DNA of 64,000 nt from Reticulitermes lucifugus (Eukaryota; Arthropoda; Insecta; Blattodea; Rhinotermitidae). Each line of letters opens with the position of its first letter. Position 1 is the first letter of the stretch. Where the stretch lies: positions 22,840-86,839 of the forward strand of contig JAKCWW010000096.1 in assembly GCA_026260175.1 (NCBI GenBank), in the 5' to 3' direction. Shown piece by piece: positions 49,255 through 62,179 of this stretch. The translations under genes and the position numbers were made by a program. Under the pieces are notes generated by a model. The model searched no databases. It had not been told where the DNA came from and saw only the letters and a program-made list of their open reading frames with translations.

Positions 49255-49679
49255 GCCGATCCCAGTGGCCGTGCGGTCTAAGGCGTGGGTCTTCGGCCGC
49301 TCGCTTACTAGGANNNNNNNNNNNNNNNNNNNNNNNNNNNNNNNNNNNNNNNNNNNNNNNNNNNNNNNNNNNNNNNNNNNNNNNNNNNNNNNNNNNNNNN
49401 NNNNNNNNNNNNNNNNNNNNNNNNNNNNNNNNNNNNNNNNNNNNNNNNNNNNNNNNNNNNNNNNNNNNNNNNNNNNNNNNNNNNNNNNNNNNNNNNNNNN
49501 NNNNNNNNNNNNNNNNNNNNNNNNNNNNNNNNNNNNNNNNNNNNNNNNNNNNNNNNNNNNNNNNNNNNNNNNNNNNNNNNNNNNNNNNNNNNNNNNNNNN
49601 NNNNNNNNNNNNNNNNNTGAAGCCTCGAAAAATGAGGCGGCCTAGGCCCCCAAGGGGCTGTCGAGTCATTGAAAAAAAA
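49255..49679 (+). mobile_element. SINE family C with 11-bp target duplication and assembly gap
   Basis: GATCCCAGTGGCCGTGCGGT, TCTAAGGCG and TCGCTTACTAGGA precede 304 N (49314-49617). The 3' module GAAGCCTCGAAAAATGAGG, GGCCTAGGCCCC, GGGGCTGTCGAGTCATTG and an A-run follow. TAACTGTTGTC is repeated exactly at 49244-49254 and 49680-49690. Other copies have about 130-140 bp where the gap stands, so the gap is either overestimated or hides an extra insertion. Confidence 0.9.
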
Positions 49680-50199
49680 TAACTGTTGTCACGGGCTTAC
49701 TAATTAATCAGCTCTTTACTATATGAAACGTGTCTATTTCACTTTAGACCTACTGCAGAATTAAATAACTTACTCACTGACGAAGTCTCCCTCTTCTCCT
49801 TCAGAAGCTAACAGACGCTCAGCTGTTCAAAATAAGCCCGGCCTTCTATGGCAGTGCACTTCAACCGGTGGTACGCGGAGGTTCGTCTGAGTAGTTATTT
49901 GGGAATTATCATTTTTCCATAATCCCATATTAAAGGTGCTAATCGCATTACTAAAATTGTTTAAATGCATTTAAATAAAAATAAACCCATTTATGAAGTA
50001 CATTTAAAGTTATATTAAACAAGTACAAACTGCATATTATTGATATTTGCAGTACCTGGTGGTTCACGTAAATGTTTTGCTCGTGGCAGTGGTAAGCGAG
50101 GAAAAGAAGGCTGAAAAGCACTATTCTATGGGACCCACAGGCTTACTTTTTATTAATAAAGTATCATTTGATACCTACCCTGGGCCTGATGTATCCAAT

Positions 50200-50345
50200 A
50201 CGTGTATACACTCTCTTACTCTGTTTCCATAAGATACATTTTACCATCACCCTCCTATCCAAGATCAAGTCTCCCAAATGGATTCTTTGGTTTCGGTTTC
50301 CCGACTACAATCTTTTATGCATATCATACCCAACTAATGTTCCTG
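50200..50345 (+). repeat. Fragment of dispersed repeat family F
   Basis: The frame reads LPSPSYPRSSLPNGFFGFGF and PTTIFYAYHTQLMF. This resembles the LRLGLP.G.FPSGFPT..LYA reading that follows the FMEPE segment in related repeats. It is short and diverged. Confidence 0.4.
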
Positions 50346-51549
50346 TATTGTAGTACCTTAAACACATTTCGTGACGCCCCCGACACTCCAGTGAATCCAT
50401 CAATAAAGAGGCATGTATTACTTCGTAACCTTTCAGTTTCAAAGCAGCAATTTTTGACTGTAAGAAATCAGAGGTTGTTTTGAAAGAGTGCTTTTGATTT
50501 AGAGATCACTCTGAGGTGAGTCTGTCATTATCATGTATGTATACCCTGTTAGGTGTCAAAGAGGAAGGGGAAGAACACATTTGTGGCGTCACGCCCGGAG
50601 AGAACAGTCCATGCATCAGTATTAATGATGTGAAAGGCCAACTTGATGAATAGCTGAAGGGCGAACTCAACTCGCACAAGCTATTTCATATATATTATTG
50701 TTCCAAAACCCGAGCAAGCCACGTGCATGTATAGTAATGCAGATTAATGGCGTCACATTTTTCTTTTCTACACTTACTCCCTCCCTTTTATCGTTCTCTG
50801 TTCTTTCACGATTTCTCTACTGCTGCTCTCTTTCGTTCAGTGATGCTTTTCGGGTTATTTTCTCTGTATATGGCGAAAGATATCTTATACTGTTCATCTC
50901 TCCGTGTCTTTCAACCAGATGGCAAATTGAGATGGATTGTGGGGACTTGCAGAGATCAACTAATGTCACGGGTAACCAGTACCATCTTGTGGCACGCCGC
51001 TATGAGGAGGGAGAGGGGGTTTACGCTAGGGGCTCCACATCCACCTCCTCCACTCCTACCCCTTGCCCTGTAGCTGCGAAACAATACCATATATGGAGAG
51101 AATGAAAGAGTTTACACTCCTATACTGATTATGTTTGGAGACTAATACGGAGTTGACATGCTATGAATTCACATTCAAGTGTAGAAAAAAATTCGACCAG
51201 ATGGTTTGAAGAAAACTAAAAGTTTGTAATGCTGGGTTGTTCTGCTTTATGCTTACGAACAGAATTAATGGTTGACATGAATCCTTCTTATTCCGTAAGG
51301 CATTGAATTTGAGAAGCAGCCTGAAACACGAAGTATTCACCGTAATCACTGACGTACTTGATTAAATGTCTTTCTCAGTGCAGATCAAACACCTGTACAG
51401 TATTTATCTTCGTCGCAATTTGCTTACTGCATCAGACATGGTACAAGACATCCAAAAAGAGAATCGCCCTAGTGTTAAGTGTGCAATTTGGCCTGTAACT
51501 AACGCATATAGCAGGATCCTTATTGAGAAGCTGATAATAAATTTATTAT

Positions 51550-51785
51550 CACTCTTCATGGAACCCGAAAGTCTACTACCATACTCAAAACATCTCGCCA
51601 CAAGAACCTATCCTAAGCCAGATGAAACCAGGCAACATCCATGAGCCCTACGTCTTCAAGATCCATTTTAATATTATCATTCCATTTAGGGCAAGGTCCC
51701 CCGAGCGGTCTCTTTCTTTACGTCGACCAACCAAACGTGTGTCTGAGTTTCCAATATCTCAAAAGTTTCCTCCCTCGCCCGCCAA
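51550..51785 (+). repeat. Fragment of dispersed repeat family F
   Basis: The frame reads LFMEPESLLPYSKHLATRTY and PKPDETRQHP, then after a frameshift PFRARSPERSLSL. The FMEPE.LLP.S...AT..YP.PD series is a very widely repeated reading in arthropod genomes. Three family-F pieces (48.7, 50.2, 51.6 kb) lie within 3 kb. Confidence 0.5.
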
Positions 51786-52224
51786 TTTCATCCTTCTTAT
51801 CTAGATGAATCTTGGAAATGTGAACCTCACGATCATGTAAATATCTTTACCTAATAAAGTAACACACATTAAACATTTCAACGTGTCCACGCTTCAAAGT
51901 GACCATGTGTATATCTGTCCGTCAATAACAACTTTTGACCCTATCTCATAAAATTTATTTTCAATACAAAGTCCCTGTATTTTTAGACACAACTCTGTGT
52001 AGTTTGCTAGAAAGTTATCAAAATGTCTGCCTCCAACTTCAAGGTATAAGAAATCTGTACTATGGTTAAATGGAGGGAAAAGAATCTTCCGAAATATTAG
52101 AGCCTATCTACAAAACTACATGGCGTCACATAAAATAAATCTGTAATATCCGTGTTCAGCGCCGTAGACACTTCAAACATTACATCATTTAAAAATAATG
52201 CCACTTGAAGCGTCGTGCCATTTT

Positions 52225-52860
52225 GCTTTATTTTCTGTTATTGATGACATAAACATGGTAACCAAAAAGGCAGGTTGGAAGAATTCCCTGCGATTTGTCC
52301 AAGGCTTTTGACTGCAGATCATGAAGTCTTGTTAGCTAAATTATATTTTGATGGCATTCAAGGAACAGGTGCAAACTGATTCATATACCATCTCACTCAT
52401 TAAAAACAAGATGTTGAAATAAAATTATCTAATAGGATTCAGAATTTTTTTTAAAGTGACAAATAATAAAACATGGAGTTCTTCAACGGGTCAATTCAAG
52501 GGCTGTTGCTTTTCGTAATTATCATACAAAACCTTCCTTCAAGAATAAATACCTTCTCAAAAGCAGCAATATTCGCCGATGACACTAGTGTCATAATTTC
52601 TAGTAACATTCTGATAATTCCGTTCAGCGACAAACGCTGTACTATCTGATGCGAACAAATGATTTACTGCTACTAGCTGGCCCTAAATCCAGATAAGACA
52701 AATATAATACAATTTATAAATGCTAGTTCTATACAGCATGCATCAAGTAGCTACTCATACCGAGATGTACATAAAGGAGCGTGCAAATACAAAATTCTTT
52801 TGTTTAAGAGTTGATAACCACCTGAATTGGAAAAATCATACTTGTTCGATTCCTAAAACT
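52225..52860 (+). pseudogene. Degraded LINE reverse transcriptase (jockey/CR1-like)
   Basis: Scattered in three frames are an AFDC-like block (CAAGGCTTTTGACTGC), KLYFDGIQGTGAN.FI, LTHxKQDVEIKLS, IKHGVLQ, FADDTSVII (52576-52602), RSATNAVLSDANK.FTA, LNPDKTNIIQFIN and NHLNWKNH. FADD is the catalytic aspartate box of reverse transcriptase and LNPDKT follows it in jockey/CR1-type elements. Many frameshifts and stops show it is long dead. Confidence 0.75.
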
Positions 52861-53901
52861 TCATTTGCGAGATTCCAGTTAGGTATAATCTGAGCAATTG
52901 AGCATACGTTAATACATAACCCATACTTCATAAAACCGGTGACATTCTGTGACAAGCCTGCATAAGTCATCGAACCCGACGAGGCAACCACAATTAGATA
53001 ATCTGTTTTGTGTGAAATGGCAGGTCGGTTCCCTGAATGTCTAACCAGACAGCAGGGCGAGGTGTAGCCAGCGACGTTAAAGAAACGATGCAAGTCAGCG
53101 CCACTCTCATAACATCCTTGTGACACCCGCACGAGACAGGATGTTCGCTAATTGAGCCTTTCCTTTAGTCTCCTCCGAGCGAAAACTCGCCTGAGTGGAA
53201 AATGAAGAATTTGAGCCAAGAATTTTAAGTAAGCGCGTTAATTGTCCTCCACCATCATCCATTCTCCTCTTTTCTCTTCTTCTTACACCGTTATGTTAAT
53301 AGGTAGAATGGAACACATCCTTCACGACAATGCATGTACTAGTAGTTTATATTAAGAACGAACATATTTAAGTATTAGTCTGCGTACTCGGACTGAGGAG
53401 GAGGACATCAATTAATTGCAATTAAGATCCTGCCGAAGATTCAGTTCTTCTCGGTTGTGGCGCTGTGTCGTCGAAAGAGTATAACACAATCTAACTTTGT
53501 GCATGGATGGCTACTCTTTTTGGACTCACCCAAAGACATAGCGTCGCATCCCTAAAGCCTTTAATCATCTTCAGCAACAGTGCTGTGAGGAAATCAAATC
53601 TTGCATACAGGACTTACCCTCTACATTGCATAAAATGTCATGCGGCCCGTTTGGCCATTGCTTCATTGGTGTTTGAGAGCCCTGTTCTCGGTGTTAACCG
53701 ACAATAACATTGGACATAAAGTCATGCAGTAAAGGTAAGTAGTTTAATACTGCGTATTTTAATTTATATGATTTTATCTTTGGTTGTAAATTCCCAAAGT
53801 TTTGTTTGGAGAAGGGGTAATGAACTAGAATAATAGAAATAAAATAAACCAGAAAATTATAATTTATTTTGCTATGATTTCGAACTGCTTAGTTATGGAT
53901 C

Positions 53902-54180
53902 AGGCCAAGATAGCGTAGTCGGTATAGTAACTAGGCTACAGGCTGGAAGACCAAGGAATTGTGGTTATACCGTCGGAAATTGTAAAAAATATTTCCTTCT
54001 CCAGAATGCCCAGACGCGTTCTGGGGCCTCCTACTCAATGGACACTGAGGGATCCTTCCTCGTGGGTAACGCAGCCAAGGCACAGCGATCACCACTTAAC
54101 TCCATCTACTGCCGAGGCTAAGAATAATCGGTGTTGTATCTCCACTCTCCACTCCCCTACATGCCGTCACCAGGAACAAA
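53902..54180 (+). mobile_element. SINE family B
   Basis: GGCCAAGATAGCGTAGTCGG (A-box), GGCTACAGGCTGGAAG, then TTTCCTTCTCCAGAATGCCC, GCGTTCTGGGGCCTCCTACT, CAATGGACACTGAGGGATCC, ACGCAGCCAAGGCACAG and CTCCATCTACTGCCGAGGCT. The B-box is degenerate (GTGGTTATACC). Confidence 0.8.
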
Positions 54181-54184
54181 TTCG

Positions 54185-57100
54185 TTTTTACCTTTTTCTT
54201 CTTACCCTATGCACTACAGTTTCTGTAGTTCTCTACGCAAAGCAATAAACAGAGTCTGTACGTAATTACTTAAGAGAAGACACGACTGGCTTCGTGTTGT
54301 CTGCAGGACTCATTCTACTAATCACAAATACAGATATCTGTAATACAAACATGATGCCACTGCAAATGCATAGACTTTTATTGGAGTCTATCACCTTACT
54401 GTCATTATTCAAAATGCGTATTCGGAACATGAAGAACGCAACAATGAGGAGCACAGAGGATATTTAAACCAGTTAAATTACATTGTGACAACTACAGTGG
54501 GTAAGTCCTAAAAACTACTTGTTATTTCGTATTGCAATATGCTTGCTTTAGAGTTGCAAATTTTATTCCGTCCTGACAGCATCTGTTTGTTGTCACCTCG
54601 AGGTCCGGCTGTTCTTGGTCAAAATGACCGGTTTTTATTACTGAAACAGGAAATATACACCCATCAGTAGACTACACTCCTCTTAGGACATTGACTATAT
54701 TCGTACGTATATTCTGGCAATAGCGGCCCGATTTTACGATCAGTGTAAAGCACACACTAACCCCCTCATTGGGGCCATAGGTCAATATGAGCTGACAGAC
54801 CTACACTCTATGTATAAAAAATATATGCATAAAAGACCTAAACATGCCTTACTTTAAGTAGTTTAGTAGAATTAGTGGGTAGTGTTTTTTGATATAGTTA
54901 GAATTTTTCACTACAGCTACTTAGATGTCAATGATTACACGTATAGGTTGGGGGGATGTACCGAGAATAGGATTACGAAACAGTTGGTTAATGGTACAAT
55001 TGTATGATCTATATGTAATATGTCGGATGGTACGATGTATACGAGGAAGGAGAAAATAAATGTTTAAAAAAAAAAGGTTCCTCACGCTAACTGGTTTAGC
55101 ACTAGTGCTATGAGCCTATGATTTTTAAAACGATATGACGTGGGTCTCTCGTCACCAAGGCACTGCGCTTAGTACTGTCGCCATCTGCGGTGGATCCTCA
55201 TTGCCACCCACAGACATCGAGACAGATTTTTCCGGATATCCCACATTAAATTTCCATACGTGGGAATGTGAGAAATCCGGAGCACGGTCTAGCTCTAATA
55301 CTGGCAAGCACGAGGTTTCTTTCAGGATTTTAACGGAACTCCAGGGCGCCGACTTCGTTGGTGTCAGCGTTGTAAAGAGGAGGCTATACAACACATCACT
55401 ACGTTTGAATTACTGTAAATGTATTGTAGAGTGTATCTAAACTCGCAAATGCATATAAAACAAAACATGAAGTTTAACATCACGATCCACTGCCCGACAC
55501 TTTCACTCCCAAACGCACTGTGCCTCTCCCACCTTAATTCTCTCAGATTAATCCGTAATGTGATTACACTATATAATGTTGACCAATGTCTCTCTGACTG
55601 CCTAATCCGACTATCGTTTCTTGATTGACTCTTGCCTAATAACCCTAAATACTGTCTCCCAATTCTGTGTCCCTATTTCGACTTCTGTCTCCTGATTACT
55701 TTCTTAATCTTCTGAAGTCTGTCCACTCTCTATGACTTCCTGCTCCTTGACTAATTCTCGAGCGACTCCCTTCTAATTGTTTCGAGACTTACCATTACTG
55801 CTGTCGTCGTATCACCCATTCCTGCTTCAGAGTGACATCCCTGACAAACGTGCCTTCAACTTCTGTGATTCGTCGAACAACGAAAGAGGGTCTTGGTTGT
55901 TGGCAGACCATTTGCGGGAACATTACGTAAATTTCATTGGTTAAAGTTAAATTTGCCAAATATTAAGAGGATGACAGACTAATGAGAATGAGATAAACAG
56001 GGTATGTAACACCTATCAAAGTGAAGGAAAAATTGCATAGCGTCTAGAAACCTAAATGCAGACAAATTATAACAAGCCTCTCACAGAGATGATAAACAAA
56101 TAGGTTCGGATGTTTTGAAACAGATTTAGTTGGCTCACAGTCATGACTGCGGCATTATCTTTCCAAAAAAAAAAAACAACGAGCGCCTTTGGGTTCCAAG
56201 AATTTCGACGAATTTCTTTGACTAGCTGACAAATTGTTAGCTTCTCAACAATAACAATGCTCCATGGACTCTTATTTCTTCTGTGGACTGAAGGTTGTTT
56301 TCACAAAGACTAGAAACACCACACTACTTGAACGTTGTGATCTTCTGGCTGATCTTATAACATAGCGAATTACCTTCAGACAGAATGAAAAGACAGTGAG
56401 AGAGTTAAACAGCATTCACCGACTGTTCTTTATAAAGTGTTTTATGTTACGTGGAAATTGAGTATTAAAATACTACGTAGAAGCATTTCAAGCTTTAAAG
56501 GGTTAAATTGTTTCTTGGGTATATTTGGCTGCCCAAGTCCTTTAGGATCTATTAGAAGAATGGATGAATAACGAAGTGGATAAAATGTGGAAGGAACGTG
56601 TCACGGTCTACTGTAAGGTAAGTATAGAGTTTCATCTTTCAAACCTGCAATGAACTATGCTGACAGATAGTGATTGTAACAAGCCTCCATGTTTCTAAGT
56701 CGGCAGCCAACGTTGCAATCACAAGTTCTAAATGGAAAATCTACATGGCCCAGAGTCAAGTCCTGCTGATTACTTCCGATTTTGTTCAGCGCCAAAGAAA
56801 TGCGGAAATTTCAAGGTTGGGAAAGGAAGTACGTAACGTGCAGGGTGTTCAATGTTCCTTGTTGACCGTAGATCACGGAGCAGAGAAACTGCATGACTAA
56901 GTCTTCACGTCCAGTTCTACAGCCTGCTACAGTTGCATGAAGGTGAATATTAAGACAGCAGGTGCACCTTGAAGCAGGTCACGATCCGAGCCGTCCACTT
57001 TGCATTTCGCTATCCTTCATCAACACATTCTCATTTACTTCCATTGGAATGTGTTATTGCGTAATATGTGGAGAGGCAGAGGGTGTGACATACTTACATA

Positions 57101-57240
57101 TAAAATATTGCTTAAATAATCACACTTCACGTAACGTCACCGTTGTGTTGCTGAACGCCTAATTCATATTCAAAATGTGCCAGGTTCGATTCTCAGAAAA
57201 TCAATTGCCACCAATACACAATCGCACAGCAATTATTTCT
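54185..57240. other. Intronic stretch without recognised features
   Basis: No shared repeat. The region around 55550-55780 is rich in CTGTCTCC/CTGATT-type words without a fixed period. Open frames around 55140-55440 run on both strands without recognisable homology. Confidence 0.45.
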
Positions 57241-57253
57241 GTTCTATTTCTTT

Positions 57254-57520
57254 GAAGGGCCCCGCAGCAGATGCTATGGACGCACCGCAGCCTTGAGGCT
57301 TATTGTGCAACACTGTGATGAAGATGATTAGTTTTTTTCGTTTTTCCGTGTAATGGAGCACCGGTGGAATGAAACTGACAAGGGAGAACCGAAAACTCGG
57401 GGAAAAACCTGTCCCAGTGCCACATTGTCCACCACAAATCCCACATGGACTGACCTGGGATCGAACCCGGGCCTCCGCGGTGAGAGGCTGGCGACTAACC
57501 GCCTGAGCCATGGCACGGCC
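57254..57520 (-). mobile_element. SINE family A (Talua-like), full length
   Basis: The minus strand reads GGCCGTGCCATGGCTCAGGC, B-box GGGTTCGATCCC, TCCATGTGGGATTTG, GACAATGTGGCACTGGGACA and the 3' module TGCGGTGCGTCCATAGCATC, GGGGCCCTTC. GTTCTATTT is duplicated at 57241-57249 and 57525-57533. This complete copy shows what the 1975-2095 gap in the first copy is missing. Confidence 0.9.
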
Positions 57521-57645
57521 ACTCGTTCTATTTAGGCTTTGCAATTTCCACTACTTATGTTATTAGACATTTAACGGTATGAGGCAAAATAGCCTATTCG
57601 TATTAAAAGGTACCAAACACATGTGTAAGCAACATTAGTTAGTGG

Positions 57646-57690
57646 CACTGAAGATGGTGCCAAATGAGTGCCGAAACGCGTGTGTCCCAT
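57646..57690 (+). mobile_element. Hammerhead-like/PLE-like core
   Basis: CACTGAAGATGGTGCCAAAT then GAGTGCCGAAACGCGTGTG: CTGAAGA, a stem (GGTGC/GTGCC, with wobble pairs), and CGAAACG. It has the same layout as the other dispersed cores. Confidence 0.45.
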
Positions 57691-59126
57691 GATTTTATAA
57701 CACAAACAGGTGAAAGTGGCTGTTGGTAAGAAATAAAATTTACGCATTTTAAGCCACACGGTATGCAGAATATAAAGTTAATTGTTTAATGAGTTTTGGC
57801 TCTTCGAGGTTTCTTTGGGTTTACTTTACCGTCCGTACTTTTCGACAGATCAAGAAGCGATATTCGCGGAACCAATGACAGTTGCTATACTTTTTGACAG
57901 GATTTGTGGCCTCTGAAACACAGTGAAGGTGAGAATAAGTCAGAAAAGATAAACACAGCATAAATATGAAGGCGATTTCGTCTCTACAAATCCTAGCAAC
58001 GGGGTTATAATCGGAGTTCCTATTATGCTAAACTGTAGTGTTCTTGGCAGGATACGCGGAAACACACAAACCCTCAGGACTATCGTACGCGAAATGTAGG
58101 TACGAGTAACATACAGAATTCTTTCCCCCATAACTGACCTGTAAGCCCAAAGCGTGATAGGAACTCTGCATGCTTCCATCAAGGATGGTAAAGCTATGTC
58201 CATGTGCAGAACGAGAATGCGAAAGCTCATTCGCACAGAATGGCAGGTTAGTTTTCATGCAAAAATATCACTTAAACTGTCCGATCTAAACTACAATTAA
58301 AGTGATAATTTTTGGTAAAACCCAGTATCAAATTTCATGAAAATCCATTCAGCGATTCTGGAGTCGTTACGTGATAGACATAGCGATTTTATAGGCTATC
58401 CGCATGGACGCGAACGCGTCTAAAATGGTGTGCTGAAGCCACATGATGATACACATGTCCTCTGAAACTGCACATCTGTTGGCGACATAACAACATGTAC
58501 ATTCTTTCAGTTGTTGTTATAAATGAACAACATCAGGGGCCTTGATTACGTGCTGGTATTCTTTTTTTGTTTGTACATGTTCTAAAAGTCAAGTGGTCGT
58601 CTCATTTGCAATTTCTGCCCCCCCCCCTCCCGCCGAGGAGTATCATGTATGTTTTCTTCAACTGACACTGTTTCTCATGTCTGTATGTGGGAGCGATGAG
58701 GGTGGATCATGGGTGAAACGTTGCGTAACAGGAAGACCTTGTTCTCCTTTTAAGAAGTGCTTAGGTCCTCATGAAGGCGTTTAATTACAGGCTTGTCTCA
58801 AGCTTGTAAGGATCGACCCTGCTTGCTATGTTGGTCCTGCGACTTTCCTTTTAGTGTGAGTATACTTCTTGCTACTGCGTTCATCAATGGTGCCACTTCA
58901 AATCTCTTGAAGTTGTTATTATTCTCATCTGTATAACAGACTAAAGATTTTACCACAGCGCTTTCATTCTGACTTTCAACATCTCGTTGTCTTCCACGTT
59001 CATTTACTGCATATAGGCATACACGTACGTATTATTGGTACAAAGGTTGCTTAGGGTCACAGCCGCTGTGTAACATTTTCCGGAGAGGCAAACAATAATA
59101 TTTTACAACTCTTATCATTCATCCTG

Positions 59127-59215
59127 TAGTCTGTCTTACGACAGGTCCGTAGCCTCTTTCAAAGCGAGTTTTCCACAGGGTGCAATCTAGTGCTTCCTCT
59201 TTCAATTTCCATATA
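59127..59215 (-). pseudogene. LINE 3' end fragment (family of 12.8 kb)
   Basis: The minus strand reads GGAAATTGAAAGAGGAAGCA, CTAGATTGCACCCTGTGGAA, AACTCGCTTTGAAAGAGGCT and ACGGACCTGTCGTAAGACAG, ending GGATGAATGA. Translation is LKEEALDCTLWKTRFERGYGPVV. It parallels 13330-13425, including the GAATGAA end, and is truncated to about 90 bp. Confidence 0.75.
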
Positions 59216-59353
59216 TGTTTCTTATATATATTTATATATATTTGTTATATAATTTTAAAAATAAAGGCTACAATATTATCAACAGAAGAATAAAGGCAGT
59301 CAATCATAACTACACTTTGTATTGATTTAATATATATAAACACATAAAATCAG

Positions 59354-59371
59354 TGCAAATTATAATTTGCA
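59354..59371. repeat. 18-bp perfect palindrome TGCAAATTATAATTTGCA
   Basis: Perfectly self-complementary. It includes ATTTGCA(T), the octamer-type POU-domain site, in both orientations. A regulatory role is speculative. Confidence 0.9.
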
Positions 59372-61521
59372 TTGGTTATGTATATGCATATACTTATATA
59401 GTAATTGCGAAGTATTTTTGTGATTGCCCCCATTCCTCTCACGATCTGTTTATCACAAAGGGATGTCACACATGAAGATACAGTATTATCACAAAATTAA
59501 GAGAAATAAGAAATTAAACACAATATTTTTCGAAGAAAAACATTTCTCTTATTCGTGTTGAACGAGTCTCTTTCGGCGGTGGGGGGGAGAGAAGTGCATG
59601 ATCGCTTTTCCCCACCCATCCAGACACAATTCAGCAGCACACAAATCTGCAAGTAAAGGCAGCGCCATTAAAATCTTCGAAACGCAGCAAAACTGAATCT
59701 CTGATTCCTCTTTGTTGTCAACGAAATTAGCATATTATTTCTTTCATACGGTTTGTGTAAATGAACTATATTGCCAAATGCATATTTCCTTTGGACAGTG
59801 TCCGTTGTCAGAAAAATAGCTTCTTTATAAGTTTGCAATCACGTTTACTTTAATGTTTTTCGCATAATCCTCGTTTTGTCAAAACGGAGGATTTCGAATT
59901 TATTGCTGATAGCGAATAAACGAAGTTAAACTAAACAGAACCAAACCAAGATCCGGCTGGGATTCACGTAACAAACATATTCTGCTTCGTAAGACGAATC
60001 CAGCTTGTAACTTTTTTATTCCAGAAGTAGAACTTGAAGCTGTAACCTTTTTACTGAGTATCTCTTTCGCACTACAACGTCGTCTAGAACATTTTTCTTT
60101 CTGTGCCGACTGCAAACAATTTGGAGCACTAAGCTTGGGATTACGCATTTATGACCCCATTTGTTCTCAACTTAAATGGCGACTTTGAAAATCCCAATAA
60201 AACGTCTGCCTTTAAGTACCTGTTTACTGGTATTTCATCGACCGCGTCCTGAATTCAGATTCATGCGTGGGTTGACTCATTGACAGCCGTCAGACAATGA
60301 CACTCGCAGGACCAATTATGGAGCCTATTGTTACAAGCAGAACACCTTATAATTATCATTTCATAGCGAAGCTCATTTTCTGTTAAATTTAGGAAACGTT
60401 TAATTAGTAATTAGTAGCAAAGTTGTATCAACTACTGAAATTACTTGTAACGTCAAAGATACAGTGATAACGCATGTAGGTCTAGACATGATCAGGACAC
60501 AAATGAGCACGTCTAATGGCCTTAGAGTTTAGTGCATAATCTTTCTTGAGAAGCTAATATTCTCCCCATTAACAGTGCCCTGCTCTCAGCCTCAATCTAC
60601 ATTTTCTAGCTGAGGGTGTGAGACCAAATTCCACTCTTACGTAACACGTGAACGGTCTATATTTGGATTAATTGACGCGATAATTTTTCATCGTGCGACA
60701 GGCATATTATTTGAGTCAATCCTACACATCTTGAAGAAATGAAAATTTACAGGCCATATTTTCTATTCGTAATAAATAAACTAAACCAGTTTTGGTTTAA
60801 AACGTGGAGCCGTCATAGGTCAATAGGGTACTTGTGCAAGAAGCGTTTGGACGAGGTTTGATTCCAGTAGAGGTAATGGAAAATTATTGTCCTAGCCGTA
60901 ACTTTCATAGAGACTTTGGGATTCGATGGGTACCAACAAATCTTTCCCCGGAGATAAGGAAAAATGATGCGTGTTTCTAGCTGCAGAACTCCATGTATTG
61001 ATGTGACAGAATTCGTGTGAGTTTATTTCAATGCCCCTGTTTAACTTCATGACAGAAGGCAAGTATCAGAAGTTTCTTCTTACAATTTAATATTCTAATT
61101 TAGCAAAACTTAAAATATAACCGTAAGCATGTTTATCATTTGAAGGACGTATCAAAGACAAAAATGGCGTAGACGCCCATTGATATCCATCCATAGAACC
61201 TTTCATTTTTTCTTCTTATTTGTTTATGTTTATTTTTAATTTTTACTGTTTGTTTTATTTGTATTATTTTATTTATTTAGCTTTATCTTTATATTTTTCT
61301 CCCTTATTCTTACTCTATTCAATATATGTTTTTTTCCATCTTCCTTAGTTGATTACGTTCTCGGTACCCCTAGCTCCTTAACTTTGTCTGTATCCACCCC
61401 TCTCTCACTCTGGTTCAACCTTATTGGCTATAATCACGCCTACTGATTGCTACCCCGCGCGCACCTTCCCATATAGAATCTACGTTACAGGTTGCTGGCT
61501 TTCATTTTTTCCTACTCGGAC

Positions 61522-61612
61522 CCTTGACCCGTGAAGATGGGACCGATATGTTGTCCCAAAACGTCAGTAAACAATTACCACACGCCGCTGCGTAATATCC
61601 CAGAAGAGGGCA
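61522..61612 (+). mobile_element. Dispersed CTGAAGA...CGAAACGTCGGTA element, copy
   Basis: GTGAAGATGGGACCGATATG, TTGTCCCAAAACGTCAGTAA, then TTACCACACGCCGCTGCGTA and ATATCCCAGAAGAG. Stem GGGAC/GTCCC is intact. CGAAAC has become CAAAAC. Its complement extends into ALFWDITQRRVVIVY near 61730. Confidence 0.55.
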
Positions 61613-62179
61613 TATTTCTTTTCAAGGAGTAAGAGATAAGCAGAAAGAGATTTATAAATATGACCGTAAGCTGGTTCCGAGCCAGTCTTCTGATATAGCT
61701 GGAGATTCGTCATGCTTAGAGATACTCTCATCAATGAAAATAACAAAGACATCAGTTTAAGTGTCTAGTGCACCGCAGATGACAGACGTCTGAGGTCTGA
61801 CAGGAAAGTCTTCTTAGGCTTACTGAAAAAAAATTCTCCATAAAATAAAATAAACTAAAGTATTAACCAGTTCCTTGTAATAAAATAATTTTTAGAATGA
61901 AAACATCCGAGTTTGAGCAATAAGTCCAACGAAGTGAATTAGCTTAAGGTGACCAGACTTCGAAGTGAAAAGGATTATCGTCCATAATAAGCTCAGTCCT
62001 ATGGTGGAGTATTCAAACAATTTCGTAACAAAAACACAGCGAACTCCCTTGTAAATTTAGTAACAACAGTAAAACTAGTCTAAAGCATCGGTCTTAGGTG
62101 CTTTGCATCTCACTGTTTCTACTGTCTTTCTAGTGCATAATTAAATGTCTGATTTATTAACGACGCTATTTGAATTGTA

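Noticed and set aside
50698-51105. Overlapping 135- and 108-codon plus-strand frames
   Set aside because: Two overlapping frames are both open with Ser/Leu/Pro-rich composition. No recognisable domain and no splice logic.
55132-55440. Exon candidate open on both strands
   Set aside because: No splice sites or homology to support either strand.
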